64,000 nucleotides of DNA from DTHT01 sp037444625 (GTDB lineage Bacteria; Acidobacteriota; Terriglobia; Bryobacterales; Bryobacteraceae): contig JBBIMA010000002.1 in the NCBI GenBank assembly GCA_037444625.1, forward strand, positions 47,058 through 111,057, written 5' to 3'. The position numbers and the translations under genes are program-made. Shown piece after piece: positions 45,593-54,365 of the stretch (position 1 is the stretch's first letter; the number at the start of each line of letters is the position of its first letter). The notes beneath the pieces are model-generated. The model was not told where the DNA came from. It did not search any database and was given only the letters and a program-made list of their open reading frames with translations.

Positions 45593-45651
45593 GGCGCCGG
45601 CCGCCGGCCTTGCCTGCCGGAGGGGCGCCGCTCCGGCCGCCTCCCGGCGCC
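45593..45651 (-). repeat. Nested stem-loop directly after the flp stop codon
   Basis: Outer arms GGCGCCGG (45593-45600) and CCGGCGCC (45644-45651) enclose an inner hairpin CCGGAG (45617-45622) and CTCCGG (45631-45636). It occupies most of the 74-base gap between flp and the next gene and could stabilise the pilin mRNA or partly terminate transcription. Confidence 0.55.
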
Positions 45652-45653
45652 TC

Positions 45654-45839
45654 TCACTGCTGGACGGCGCCGATGCTGGACAGATCCTGGGTGATGCTGG
45701 AATACAGACTGGCCACTCCTTGCGAGAGCGTGTTCACGGTGGTGATCAGCGCCAGACCCACGGCCGCGACGATCAAAGCGTACTCGACCAGGTCCTGGCC
45801 CTGCTCGCTTCGCACTAGCGCTTTTATCAAGCTCTTCAT
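45654..45839 (-). CDS. flp: Flp/Fap type IVb major pilin
   Basis: The 61-residue prepilin has a 14-residue leader ending in Gly14 and the processed N-terminus QDLVEYALIVAAVGLALI, with Glu5 and Tyr6 of the mature form (Glu19 and Tyr20 of the precursor) as in all Flp pilins. The mature protein is 47 residues, typical of the family. It is the only pilin copy in the window. A strong stem-loop follows its stop codon. Confidence 0.94.
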   Translation of the reverse strand: MKSLIKALVRSEQGQDLVEYALIVAAVGLALITTVNTLSQGVASLYSSITQDLSSIGAVQQ

Positions 45840-45893
45840 ACGATTCCTCGCTTCCTTGTTTGCCTGTTCGAGCCGCGCCGCGCGCCCCCCGTT

Positions 45894-46856
45894 TCACCGT
45901 TGCCGGCGTTGGCTCTCTTGTTGTTCGACTCCTGCCAGAATCCTCCAGACCCCCGACCAGAAACGACTCCAGCCGCTGCGCGGCGCCTGGCGCAGCTCCA
46001 CGTCCGTGCCCCGACCGTCAAGTTCGGCAATCAGCCTCAAGTTGGCCAGCGCCGCGGGGTGATTCCGACTATATCCTAGCGCGATTTCCAGCTCTTTGCG
46101 CGCCTCGGCGTAGCGCCCCTGTTCGATGAGGGCGCAGGCCAGGTTGTTGTGGGCGGCAGCCGGATCGCCCGCCTTCTGGAACTGATCCAGGGCCGGGGCG
46201 CCCTCGGCGGCCAGCGCCAGCCCGAGGTTGTTGCGGGCTGCTCGTGAGTCCGGATTGAGCTGCAAGGCCCGCTCGAGCGCCTGCCGCGCCTCCTGCGTCC
46301 GCCCCTGTCGCAGGAGGTTGTAACCCAGATTGTTGTGCAAGTAATCCCGCCCGGGCGCCATAGCCAGGGCCGCCCGATGGGCCGCTTCTCCTTGGGGCCA
46401 CTGCCCGAGCTCATCTCGCAGGATGCCCAGCCAGGCGGGGACCTCCGGCGAGCTGCGTGGATGTTGCTTGAAAAAGCTCTCCAGGGCCTCCGCCGCCTCG
46501 GCCCTCAAGCCCAGGGCTCGCAAAGACTTAGCCAGCTCAACGTGCACCTCGGGATCCGAGGGGAAGCGCTCGGCGGCCAGCCGGGCGTGCTCCAGGGCCA
46601 CTTCGGGAAAGCCTGCCTCCCGGTACCGGCGGATCAATTGCAGCCGCGCCGCCCGGTTGTCGGGATCGGAAGCCAGCCGCAAGCGCAAGCCCCTGAGCAG
46701 GGGATCTCCCTCGCCCGCATCCACCGCGTTCACGACCTGGCGCTGGAAAGTCGCCGCCACGCCGGAGAGCGGGGGCGGCCGCCGCACCTGCCGCCCGCGC
46801 GGCGCGCAGCCGGCGGCCAGCAACGCCAGGCATCCGATCAGCGCCGGCCTGTTCAT
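45894..46856 (-). CDS. TadD-like tetratricopeptide-repeat lipoprotein
   Basis: The 320-residue product has a lipobox (LALLAAGC) and about five TPR units from residue 55 to 280, with pattern examples LGYNLLRQGRTQEARQALERALQLNPDS and LACALIEQGRYAEARKELEIAL. TadD-type TPR lipoproteins help assemble the secretin. Position just before flp in the Tad operon supports that role. Its ATG overlaps the stop of the DUF192 gene by four bases. Confidence 0.8.
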   Translation of the reverse strand: MNRPALIGCLALLAAGCAPRGRQVRRPPPLSGVAATFQRQVVNAVDAGEGDPLLRGLRLRLASDPDNRAARLQLIRRYREAGFPEVALEHARLAAERFPSDPEVHVELAKSLRALGLRAEAAEALESFFKQHPRSSPEVPAWLGILRDELGQWPQGEAAHRAALAMAPGRDYLHNNLGYNLLRQGRTQEARQALERALQLNPDSRAARNNLGLALAAEGAPALDQFQKAGDPAAAHNNLACALIEQGRYAEARKELEIALGYSRNHPAALANLRLIAELDGRGTDVELRQAPRSGWSRFWSGVWRILAGVEQQESQRRQR

Positions 46857-47209
46857 GACTGTCTTTCGAACTCCAACTGATCACCCACGGCGGTGGCCGT
46901 GGAAGCGATGGTTCCCGCCGGCAACTCCAGCACGGAATGGGCCCGCAGGCAGACCGCCAGCCGGCCCGGCGGCATCTGCTGCCGGAGCTTGAGCACCTTG
47001 CGGTCGCGACTCAGAAACAGCACATCAATCGGAAATTTCATGCCGATGGTGTGGATCGCCTCGCAAGGCGTAATCCAGAGGCCCTCACCCTGAGGCAGAC
47101 TCTGGCGCTTCAGCAGGCCGGTGCGCCGCTTCTTGCTGGTATCGGCGACCTCGGCCTGGGCGGCCAAGAGGGCGTTCCTGGTGAGGTTCCGGATCCGCAG
47201 CTTCAGCAA
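46853..47209 (-). CDS. DUF192 family protein
   Basis: The 118-residue protein shows the DUF192 pattern: RTGLLKRQSLPQGEGLWITPCEAIHTIGMKFPIDVLFL, with the later RAHSVLELPAGT. The family has a small beta-barrel fold and no settled function. It is often found near Tad or secretion genes, in line with this position at the head of the operon. The start is taken as TTG at 47209, three bases after a TATAAG; upstream codons are not family-like. The unusual start makes this the least certain point. Confidence 0.75.
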   Translation of the reverse strand: MLKLRIRNLTRNALLAAQAEVADTSKKRRTGLLKRQSLPQGEGLWITPCEAIHTIGMKFPIDVLFLSRDRKVLKLRQQMPPGRLAVCLRAHSVLELPAGTIASTATAVGDQLEFERQS

Positions 47210-47212
47210 GAT

Positions 47213-47218
47213 CTTATA
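47213..47218 (-). promoter_or_regulatory. Possible extended -10 of the Tad operon
   Basis: TGTTATAAG on the minus strand reads as an extended -10 (TG-T-TATAAG) immediately before the TTG start of the first gene of the 12-kb Tad operon. Confidence 0.4.
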
Positions 47219-47380
47219 ACACAAACCGGCACGGGGTGTTGCGCCTTCTCCGCCTCCGGGATGCGGCCCGGGGCGGCGCGGTCGGCCCGCCAGCAACTAA
47301 TAGTCGGAGGGCGGGTTTAGCTGTTTAGCCTTGAGGTTCGGCCTCAGGCGAGCGCCAAACTGGTTTATCCTGAGAGACGC

Positions 47381-50260
47381 ATGGCAGCCAGATTCCTGCG
47401 GGTAATGGGGGCGGTGGGCTGGCTAGTGGCCGGCTGCGCCGCCTGGGCTCAAACGACGGGCGCGACCTTCGGCGAGGTCATTTCCCTGGGGGGCACCCCT
47501 TCGGACATCGTGCTGGACGAGACGCGCCAGCGGCTCTACTTGGTGAACGCCAACGCCAACCGGGTAGACGTGTACAGCTACAAAGACAAGGCGCTGATCG
47601 GGTCCATAGCGGTGGGGCGGTCCCCCATGGCGGCCGCCATGTCACCCGACGGCGCCTACCTTTACGTCACCAACAACCTGGCTGCCAGCCTGAGCGTCAT
47701 TGACCTGGGATCGCGGGCCGTGGTGCAGACCATCAGCTTGCCGGCCCGTCCGGAGGGCGTGGCGGTCGGAGCCGACGGCCGGGTGCTGATCAGCACCCAG
47801 GGGACCGGGGTGGGCAACCTGGCCAACACGCTGCTGATTTACGACCGCACCCAGGCGGTCTCCCAGCAGGTCATGGCCGTGCAGTATGCGCCGCCGCCGC
47901 CCACTCCCTCGCCCCTGCCGGCGGTCACTTTGCCGCGGCCCGTCTCGACCATCCGCAGCCGGCTCATTCCCACCCCCGACCGGCAGTTCATCGTGGGCCT
48001 GACCAATTACACGACCTCGGCCATGATGCTGTTCGTCTACGAAGCGGCCAGCGGCACCCTGCTGCGCAGCCGCGCGGTCTCGGGCCAGTCCAGCGTGCTC
48101 TCGATGGCGCCCGACGGCTCGCGCTTCATGGCCGGCTTCACGCTCTATAACACCGCCAATCTGAACGTGATCGCCCAGCAGAGCACGGCCAATTCCCCGT
48201 TCCCCTTTCCGGCCGGCTCCTTCAACGTGCAACAGAACGTGGGAGGAAGCGCCTTCTCGCCCGACGGCACGCTGCTCTACAGCGCCTTCAACGTGGCCGC
48301 CACCTCGCAGCCCGCGCCCCGCCCGCAGTCCTCCATCCTGATGATCTCGGATGCGAGCAATCTGGGCATTCGGTTGGGCATCAAGCTGCCCGAGAGCATC
48401 GTGGCCCGGATGGAGATCACCTCCGACGGCGAGCACGCCTGGGGCCTCTCGGAATCGGGCCTGATTTACCTGCCCCTGGGCAGGCTCTACGATTACCCGA
48501 TCTTGCAGCCCGAGACCACCCAGGTTTTCCTGGCCACCGACCTGTGCAACCAGAGCATCGCCCGGGGCAGCGTGCGAGTGAGCAATCTGGGCAAGGGCAA
48601 GCTGACCTTCTCGGTTCCCGCCCTGGGCAACGCCCTGGTGGCCCAGGTCTCCAGCGGAGTGGCCCCCGCGACCATCACGTTCATGATGGAGCCGGGCCGT
48701 TTCAACGTGAACCGCCAGCCGGGCACCAACCTTTATTCGGGCAACAGCGGCAGCGCCGTCAACGTGAACCTGGCTTCGCCGGAGGCCATCAACATCCCCA
48801 ACACCATCCGGGTGTACATGAACTACCGCCAGGCCGACCAGCGGGGGGTGGTCTTCCCGGCGCCTTCCACGCTCTACGGCGAGCAGGGCTTGCAAGACCT
48901 GGTGCTGGACGAGCCGCGCGGCCTGCTCTACGCCACCAACATGGGCTACAACCGGATCGAGGTCTTCGACCTGAAGAAGCTGCGGTTCCTGGAGCCCATC
49001 AAGGTAGGGCAACTGCCCCGGCAGATGGCCATGTCGCTGGACGGCAGCCTGCTGTACGTGGGCAACACGGGGGGCGAATCGGTCAGCATCGTGGACCTGG
49101 AGCAGCGCAAAGTGATCGGGGAGGTCGAATTCCCGCCGGTGCCGCGCAACGCCAGCGCCGCCGTGGTTTCGCCCCGGACGCTGGCGATGGGCCTGTCGGG
49201 CCTCCAGATCACCATGTCCAACGGCACCATGTGGAAGCTGGTGGGCAACCAGGCGGTGCCCCGTCCGGAGAACCTCAACATCTTCCCCAACCGCACGGTG
49301 CCCGCACCGCAGCAGATGATCGCAACGCCGGGCGGCGAGTACATTTTGCTGCTGGCGGGCAACGGCACGGCGTATCTCTATGACGCTCTGGTGGACAACT
49401 ACACGGTCTCGCGGCAGATCTACACGCCCAACCAAACCATCATCAGTTACTACGGGCCGCTGGGAGCGGCGCCGCGCGGCGCTTACTACCTGGCCAACGG
49501 GCTGATCCTCAGCCCTTCGATCGCGGTCATCGGAGGGGCGGAGCGGCCGGGCGTCGTACAATTCTCGCCTCCCACCACGCCCGGCCAGCAGCCTACCCAG
49601 ACCGTGGTGAGCGCCGGCCAGCGCCACGTCGCCTCCCTGGCGCCGCTGGACGAGAGATCCTTCGTGCGCTTGACCACCGCCGTGCGCCAGAGCGCTACCG
49701 CCACCACGCGCGACGACGTGCGCCCGGTGCTCGAGCAGGTGGATATCTCCACCGGCGCGGAAACCGTGGCCGCGGTGGCGGCCGAACAGCCCACCTATTC
49801 GGCCTTCGGCCGGTCGCGCGTCAACGTGCCGCCCCGCCAGATGGTGGTGGACTCCCAAGGCAACGTCTACGCCATCACACTCTCCGGCCTGAGCTTCATC
49901 CCCTTGACTCCTCCCGGCGCATCCCGGCCCTCCATCCGGGGAGGGGCCCGCGGCATCCTCAACTCCAGCGACGGCACGCCCAATTTCACGCCCGGCGCTT
50001 TCGTCACCCTGACCGGAACCAATCTGGCCCTGCCCGCCACAGCCGATCAGATTCCTCCGCCCACCGTGCTGGGCGGCTCCTGCGTCACCTTCAGCGACGT
50101 GCCTCTCCGGCTGCTTCAGACCTCGCCTGAGCAGATCTCCGCCCAGGTCCCGGAAGACCTCCGGCCCGGCCAGTACGTGGTGCAGGTGCGCTCGCTGGCC
50201 ACCGCCCAGGTGAGCGACCCGGTGGTGGTGACGGTGCAGCGCCCGCCCGCGGCCCAGTGA
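47381..50260 (+). CDS. Secreted YVTN beta-propeller protein with C-terminal IPT-like domain
   Basis: The 959-residue exported protein (signal VGWLVAGCAAWAQ) contains YVTN/Lvb-type propeller repeats such as LYVTNNLAASLSVIDLGSRAVV at about residues 90-110 and LYVGNTGGESVSIVDLEQRKVIG near residue 565. The last 110 residues form an IPT/TIG-like domain (PGAFVTLTGTNLALP, PLRLLQTSPEQISAQVPEDLRPG) of the kind abundant in Solibacter-type acidobacteria. The protein is likely a cell-surface or secreted binding protein; no enzyme motif is seen. TATCCT lies nine bases before its ATG. It overlaps the next small gene by one base. Confidence 0.8.
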   Translation: MAARFLRVMGAVGWLVAGCAAWAQTTGATFGEVISLGGTPSDIVLDETRQRLYLVNANANRVDVYSYKDKALIGSIAVGRSPMAAAMSPDGAYLYVTNNLAASLSVIDLGSRAVVQTISLPARPEGVAVGADGRVLISTQGTGVGNLANTLLIYDRTQAVSQQVMAVQYAPPPPTPSPLPAVTLPRPVSTIRSRLIPTPDRQFIVGLTNYTTSAMMLFVYEAASGTLLRSRAVSGQSSVLSMAPDGSRFMAGFTLYNTANLNVIAQQSTANSPFPFPAGSFNVQQNVGGSAFSPDGTLLYSAFNVAATSQPAPRPQSSILMISDASNLGIRLGIKLPESIVARMEITSDGEHAWGLSESGLIYLPLGRLYDYPILQPETTQVFLATDLCNQSIARGSVRVSNLGKGKLTFSVPALGNALVAQVSSGVAPATITFMMEPGRFNVNRQPGTNLYSGNSGSAVNVNLASPEAINIPNTIRVYMNYRQADQRGVVFPAPSTLYGEQGLQDLVLDEPRGLLYATNMGYNRIEVFDLKKLRFLEPIKVGQLPRQMAMSLDGSLLYVGNTGGESVSIVDLEQRKVIGEVEFPPVPRNASAAVVSPRTLAMGLSGLQITMSNGTMWKLVGNQAVPRPENLNIFPNRTVPAPQQMIATPGGEYILLLAGNGTAYLYDALVDNYTVSRQIYTPNQTIISYYGPLGAAPRGAYYLANGLILSPSIAVIGGAERPGVVQFSPPTTPGQQPTQTVVSAGQRHVASLAPLDERSFVRLTTAVRQSATATTRDDVRPVLEQVDISTGAETVAAVAAEQPTYSAFGRSRVNVPPRQMVVDSQGNVYAITLSGLSFIPLTPPGASRPSIRGGARGILNSSDGTPNFTPGAFVTLTGTNLALPATADQIPPPTVLGGSCVTFSDVPLRLLQTSPEQISAQVPEDLRPGQYVVQVRSLATAQVSDPVVVTVQRPPAAQ

Positions 50261-50517
50261 TGCGCAGGGATCCGGACTTCTTCGGCGAGCGCGAGCTGGT
50301 GCTCATCTACATCGCCAAACGGCTGAGCGAGGCCCTGAAGCTGGAGAGCGTGCTGACGGCGGCGGGAGTGGATTACGCGGTGGGGGCGGAGCCTTACATC
50401 GGGGGCGTGATCCTGCGCCGGCAACGCATCGGGGCGTTCTTCTACGTGCCGCCGGAAGCCGAGCCGGCCGCGCGCTCCGCCATGGAGCAGAGCGGCTACC
50501 GGCCCTACGCCGAGTAG
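50260..50517 (+). CDS. DUF2007-like small protein
   Basis: The 85-residue product (RRDPDFFGERELVLIYIAKRLSEALKLESVLTAAGVDY...) resembles the DUF2007 group of small proteins that pair a beta-alpha-beta signal-transduction-like fold with a conserved LEAAGI pattern. Here the match is only general. The ATG at 50260 overlaps the previous stop as TGATG, so it is translationally coupled to the propeller gene. Function unknown. Confidence 0.6.
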   Translation: MRRDPDFFGERELVLIYIAKRLSEALKLESVLTAAGVDYAVGAEPYIGGVILRRQRIGAFFYVPPEAEPAARSAMEQSGYRPYAE

Positions 50518-50654
50518 GTTCTCCTCGCTGACCGGCGCCGCGATCAACCGACCCGCATAGCGGTCCGACGATGCAGCCGGAGCCGTGCGGGCAGGCGAAT
50601 TCTCCGCCGGTGACGACCGCTCTGTGGCGATCCGCGCGCGCCCACTCCGTCCCC

Positions 50655-51350
50655 TCAGGGCGAGAGGCCCTTGACCATGGGCACGAACATCACGGGGATG
50701 ACGCTCCGGCGGCGGAGCTTGCCCTCGCGCGTCTTCTCGACCACCACCAGGTCCTGCCCGAAGATCGAACTGCCCACCGGGGCCACCAGCCTGCCTCCCG
50801 GCTTGAGTTGATCGAGCAGCGCTTGGGGCAATTCGGGCGGGGCGGCGGTGACGATGATGCGATCGAAGGGAGCCTCCTGGGGCCAGCCCTGATAGCCGTC
50901 GCCCCAGCGGACGGTGACGTTGCGGTAGCCGAGCTTCTTCAGCAAGGCGGAGGCCGACTCGGCCAGCTCGCGCACGATCTCGAGGCTGTAGACGTGCGCG
51001 ACCAGAGGGGCCAGCACCGCCGCCTGGTAGCCCGAGCCGGTGCCGATCTCCAGCACCTTGGCGTCCCGGCGCGGCTCGAGCAACTCGGTCATCAAGGCCA
51101 CGATGTAAGGCTGGGAGATGGTCTGCCCGTAACCGATGGGCACGGGGTGATCTTCATAGGCTTGGGACCGCATCCGCTCGGGCAGGAACAAATGGCGCGG
51201 CGTTTCCCGCATGACGCGCAGCACGTCGGGGTGGCGAACGCCGCGCTCCTGGATCTGCTCGCGCACCATGCGCTCGCGCGCGGCGGCATAAGGATCGGCC
51301 GGCGCGGCGACCTGGAGCAAGCCGAGCAGCAGGCACCATCCGGGCGGCAT
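50655..51350 (-). CDS. pcm: Protein-L-isoaspartate O-methyltransferase with signal peptide
   Basis: PIMT methylates isoaspartyl residues so they can be repaired. The 231-residue protein carries VRHPDVLRVMRETPRHLFLPE, the SAM motif VLEIGTGSGYQAAVLA and the GGRLVAPVG segment. An N-terminal hydrophobic stretch (GWCLLLGLLQVAAPADP) precedes the catalytic domain and looks like a Sec signal, so this copy may act in the periplasm rather than the cytoplasm. A later in-frame start would give a cytoplasmic form (Met28). It diverges from the permease gene. Confidence 0.88.
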   Translation of the reverse strand: MPPGWCLLLGLLQVAAPADPYAAARERMVREQIQERGVRHPDVLRVMRETPRHLFLPERMRSQAYEDHPVPIGYGQTISQPYIVALMTELLEPRRDAKVLEIGTGSGYQAAVLAPLVAHVYSLEIVRELAESASALLKKLGYRNVTVRWGDGYQGWPQEAPFDRIIVTAAPPELPQALLDQLKPGGRLVAPVGSSIFGQDLVVVEKTREGKLRRRSVIPVMFVPMVKGLSP

Positions 51351-51365
51351 GGCGGTCTCACCCTT

Positions 51366-51395
51366 ATGCTAAGCCGACTAGCGTACAATGTCCAA
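51366..51395 (-). promoter_or_regulatory. Promoter of pcm
   Basis: TTGGAC (51395-51390) and TAGCAT (51371-51366) with an 18-base spacer on the minus strand, about 15 bases before the pcm ATG. Confidence 0.5.
51384..51389 (+). promoter_or_regulatory. Probable -10 element of the permease gene
   Basis: TACAAT overlaps the apparent ATG at 51388, and ends seven bases before an in-frame GTG at 51397. Confidence 0.45.
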
Positions 51396-51396
51396 G

Positions 51397-52803
51397 GTGT
51401 CGGACCCGAATCCCGCCCCTCGCGCAGGCTCGCTGGAGAGGCCGGCCGCGTTGCTGCGACAGCTCGGCGTGGTGAGCGCCACCGCCCTGGTGGTCTCCAA
51501 CATGATCGGCCAAGGCATCTTCACCACGACCGGCTATCTGGCCGGCGATCTGGGAACGCCCGGTCTGGTGCTGGGCATCTGGGTGGTAGGGGCGGTGGTG
51601 GCGCTGGCCGGCGCCTTCTGCTACTCGGAGCTGGGCATCAACTTTCCCAGCTCGGGGGGCGAATACGTCTACCTGACGCGCGCCTACGGCCCTACCTGGG
51701 GCTTCATGACCGGCTGGATCTCGTTCTTCGCCGGTTTCTCGGCCCCCATCGCGGCCGCCTCGCTGGCCTTCGCGGGCTATCTGGGACACTTCTGGCCCGC
51801 CCTGCGGCAGGACCATCCGGCTTGGATCGTGGGCTCCGGGGCGTTTTCCCTGCGGCTGGGGGGAGCGCAGGCGGCGGCCGCCGCGCTGATCGCGCTGTTC
51901 ACCGTGCTGAACTTCTTCGGCGTGGGGCTGGTGGCCAAGATCCAGAACGTGTTGACGGCCACCAAGCTGCTGGTGATCGCCTCCTTCATGGCGCTGGGGT
52001 TTCTGGCGGGAACGGGAAGCTGGGAGCACTTCGCCCACAGCGCCGTGCGCACCTCGCCCTATCCGGTGGCCGGGCAGTTCGCCATCAGCCTGTTCTGGAT
52101 TTACGTGGCCTACAGCGGCTGGAATGCGCCCACGTACGTGGCCGAGGAGATCCGGCGGCCGGAGCGGACGCTGCCCCTGTCGCTGGCCCTGGGCACGATG
52201 CTGGTGGCGGCGGTGTTCCTGAGCTTGAACGTGGTGTTCATCTACGCCGCGCCGCTGGAGGCGATGAAGGGCGAGCTGGCGGTGGGAGCGCTGGCGGCCA
52301 CGCGGCTGTTCGGCCCGGAGGTGGCGGGCGCCTTCAGCCTGCTGATGGCGGTCTCCCTGGTGGCGACGGTCAACGCCATGGTCACCGTGGGGCCGCGGGT
52401 CTACTACGCCATGGCGCAGAACAAGGCGTTTTTCCGGGGCGCGGCCCAGGTGCATCCGCGCTGGCGCACGCCCGTGACGGCCATCCTCTGGCAAGGCGTC
52501 TGCGCCGCGCTGATGACCATGACTTCGTTTCCCGACCTGATCATTTACATCGGCTTCAGCCTGACGTTCTTCGCCGTGCTTTCGGTGGCCTCGCTGTTCG
52601 TATTCCGCCGGCGCCCGGGCTGGCAGAGGCTGCGCGTGGTCAGCTTCGCCTGGCCGCTGGCGCCCGCCCTCTTCATTCTGGTGGGCGCGGTGACGATCGC
52701 CTACGGCGTAACGCTCGAATGGAAGGTGTCCCTGGCGGCCATCGCCACCATCACCGCGGGCGCCCTGGTCTACCATTTCCGCTTCCAGCCGGAGAAGCCT
52801 TAG
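51397..52803 (+). CDS. APC-superfamily amino-acid permease
   Basis: This 468-residue transporter has about twelve membrane helices and the APC pattern: NMIGQGIFTTTGYLAG in the first helix, ELGINFPSSGGEYVYLTRAYG, NFFGVGLVAKIQN and the YSGWNAPTYVAEEI helix. It is closest in appearance to the LAT/serine-threonine exchanger-like APC group; the substrate cannot be told. The start GTG at 51397 is preferred because the apparent ATG at 51388 sits inside a TACAAT -10-like hexamer; that longer form would add three residues. Confidence 0.85.
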   Translation: MSDPNPAPRAGSLERPAALLRQLGVVSATALVVSNMIGQGIFTTTGYLAGDLGTPGLVLGIWVVGAVVALAGAFCYSELGINFPSSGGEYVYLTRAYGPTWGFMTGWISFFAGFSAPIAAASLAFAGYLGHFWPALRQDHPAWIVGSGAFSLRLGGAQAAAAALIALFTVLNFFGVGLVAKIQNVLTATKLLVIASFMALGFLAGTGSWEHFAHSAVRTSPYPVAGQFAISLFWIYVAYSGWNAPTYVAEEIRRPERTLPLSLALGTMLVAAVFLSLNVVFIYAAPLEAMKGELAVGALAATRLFGPEVAGAFSLLMAVSLVATVNAMVTVGPRVYYAMAQNKAFFRGAAQVHPRWRTPVTAILWQGVCAALMTMTSFPDLIIYIGFSLTFFAVLSVASLFVFRRRPGWQRLRVVSFAWPLAPALFILVGAVTIAYGVTLEWKVSLAAIATITAGALVYHFRFQPEKP

Positions 52804-52834
52804 TCGGGCGTCTCGGCCGGGCGGGCGACTAAGC

Positions 52835-52840
52835 TAGAGT
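52835..52840 (+). promoter_or_regulatory. Possible -10 element of folD
   Basis: TAGAGT ends eight bases before the folD ATG, in line with the short-leader pattern seen at several genes here. Confidence 0.35.
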
Positions 52841-52848
52841 GGAATTGA

Positions 52849-53781
52849 ATGGCGCAAATTCTGGACGGTAACCGCCTGCGCGACCAGATCCAGGCCGAGT
52901 GCAAGCCGCGGGTGGAGCGGCTGGTCCGGGCGGCGCGCGCCCCCGGCCTGGCGGTGGTGCTGGTGGGAGACAATCCGGCCTCCCAGATTTACGTGCGCAA
53001 CAAGGTCAAGGCCTGCGAGGCCCTGGGCATTTACAGCGAGAAGCACACGCCGCCGGGCAGCGCCGCCACCGAGGAGCTGGTCGAGCTGATCGAGGAGTTG
53101 AACCGCCGCCCGGAGATTGACGGCATCCTGGTGCAATTGCCGCTGCCGCCTCAGGTGGACGCCCGCCGGGTGCTGGAGGCGGTGGATCCCGACAAGGATG
53201 TGGACGGTTTCCATCCCCTGAACCTGGGGCGACTGGTGAGCGGCCGGCCGGGCCCGCGGCCCTGCACGCCGGCGGGCATCCTGGAGCTGCTGCGGCGTTA
53301 CGGGATCCCGATCGCCGGCCGCCAGGCGGTCGTAGTAGGGCGCAGCGACATCGTGGGCAAGCCCGTGGCGCTGCTGCTCATGCACGAACACGCCACCGTG
53401 ACGATCTGCCACTCGCGCACGTCGAATCTGAAGGACGTGTGCCGGCAGGCGGATCTGCTGGTGGCGGCCATGGGCCGGCGCGCCATGCTCACCGCCGAGT
53501 ACATCAAGCCGGGCGCCACGGTGATTGACGTGGGGATCAACCGAATCACCGACCGGCAGGAGGCGGCGGCGCTGTTCGGCGGCGATCCGGAGAAGCTGGC
53601 CGAGTTCGACCGCAAGGGCAGCCTGCTGGTGGGCGACGTGCACCCGGGCGACGTGGCGCGCTGCGCCGGCGCGTACACGCCGGTGCCGGGCGGGGTCGGC
53701 CCGCTGACCATCGCCATGCTCATGGTGAACACCATCCAGGCGGCCGAGCAGAGATTGAAGGCATGCTTCGCGTCGGTTTGA
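52849..53781 (+). CDS. folD: Bifunctional methylenetetrahydrofolate dehydrogenase/cyclohydrolase FolD
   Basis: FolD converts methylene-THF to formyl-THF in two steps. The 310 residues contain QIYVRNKVKACEALGI with the catalytic lysine, DGILVQLPLPP, the HPLNLGRLVSG segment, VVGRSDIVGKPVALLL (NADP site) and the C-terminal PGGVGPLTIAMLM. It is the first gene of a compact unit: its end overlaps coaE by 19 bases. Confidence 0.96.
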   Translation: MAQILDGNRLRDQIQAECKPRVERLVRAARAPGLAVVLVGDNPASQIYVRNKVKACEALGIYSEKHTPPGSAATEELVELIEELNRRPEIDGILVQLPLPPQVDARRVLEAVDPDKDVDGFHPLNLGRLVSGRPGPRPCTPAGILELLRRYGIPIAGRQAVVVGRSDIVGKPVALLLMHEHATVTICHSRTSNLKDVCRQADLLVAAMGRRAMLTAEYIKPGATVIDVGINRITDRQEAAALFGGDPEKLAEFDRKGSLLVGDVHPGDVARCAGAYTPVPGGVGPLTIAMLMVNTIQAAEQRLKACFASV

Positions 53782-54365
53782 CCGGGGGCCTGGCCTCCGG
53801 CAAGTCCTTCGTGGGCCGGGCGCTGGCGGAGCTGGGCTGCCATCTGATCCAGGCCGACGAGCTGGGGCACGAAGTCCTGGCGCCGGGCGGCGAGGCGTAT
53901 GCGGCGGCGGTGGCCGAGTTCGGGCCGGCAATCTTGGACGCGGAAGGCAAGATTGACCGGGGCAAGCTGGCCGAGCTGGTCTTTGACGATCCGCCACGGC
54001 TGGCCCGCCTGAATGAGCTGGTGCATCCGCCGGTGATCCGGCGGGAGGAGGCGCTGCTGGCCGAGATCGCGGCCCGCGATCCGCGGGGCATCGCGGTGGT
54101 CGAGGCGGCGATTCTGATCGAGACCGGCAGCCACCGGCGGTTCGACCGAATCGTGCTGGCCGTCTGCCGGCCCGAGCAGCAGATTGAGCGCGCCCTGAGC
54201 CGGGGCGTCTCACGCGAGCAGGCGCTGGCCCGCCTGCGGCGGCAGATGCCCCTGGAAGAGAAGCGCAAGTATGCCCACTACGTCATAGACACCTCGGGCA
54301 GCCGCGAGGAGACCCTGCGGCAGGTCCGGCAGGTGTACGATTCGCTTCGGGAGGTGCGGCAATGA
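53763..54365 (+). CDS. coaE: Dephospho-CoA kinase
   Basis: CoaE phosphorylates dephospho-CoA in the last step of CoA synthesis. The 200-residue P-loop kinase has VGLTGGLASGKS at residues 4-15, the QADELGHEVL segment with the catalytic aspartate and the lid region RQMPLEEKRKYAHYVIDTSGS. The gene overlaps folD by 19 bases and the protease gene by four bases. Confidence 0.95.
   Translation: MLRVGLTGGLASGKSFVGRALAELGCHLIQADELGHEVLAPGGEAYAAAVAEFGPAILDAEGKIDRGKLAELVFDDPPRLARLNELVHPPVIRREEALLAEIAARDPRGIAVVEAAILIETGSHRRFDRIVLAVCRPEQQIERALSRGVSREQALARLRRQMPLEEKRKYAHYVIDTSGSREETLRQVRQVYDSLREVRQ

Noticed and set aside
47213..47380. A noncoding RNA or riboswitch in the gap before the YVTN gene
   Set aside because: There is only a small hairpin (CTTGAGG-TTCGG-CCTCAGG region); no known riboswitch core could be recognised.
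47642..49858. A 738-codon open frame antisense to the YVTN gene
   Set aside because: Composition is that of a shadow frame (His/Arg/Gly rich); the plus-strand gene has a signal peptide and clear repeats.
50518..50654. A terminator between the convergent DUF2007-like and pcm genes
   Set aside because: No stem with a T-run or strong inverted repeat was found in the 137 bases.
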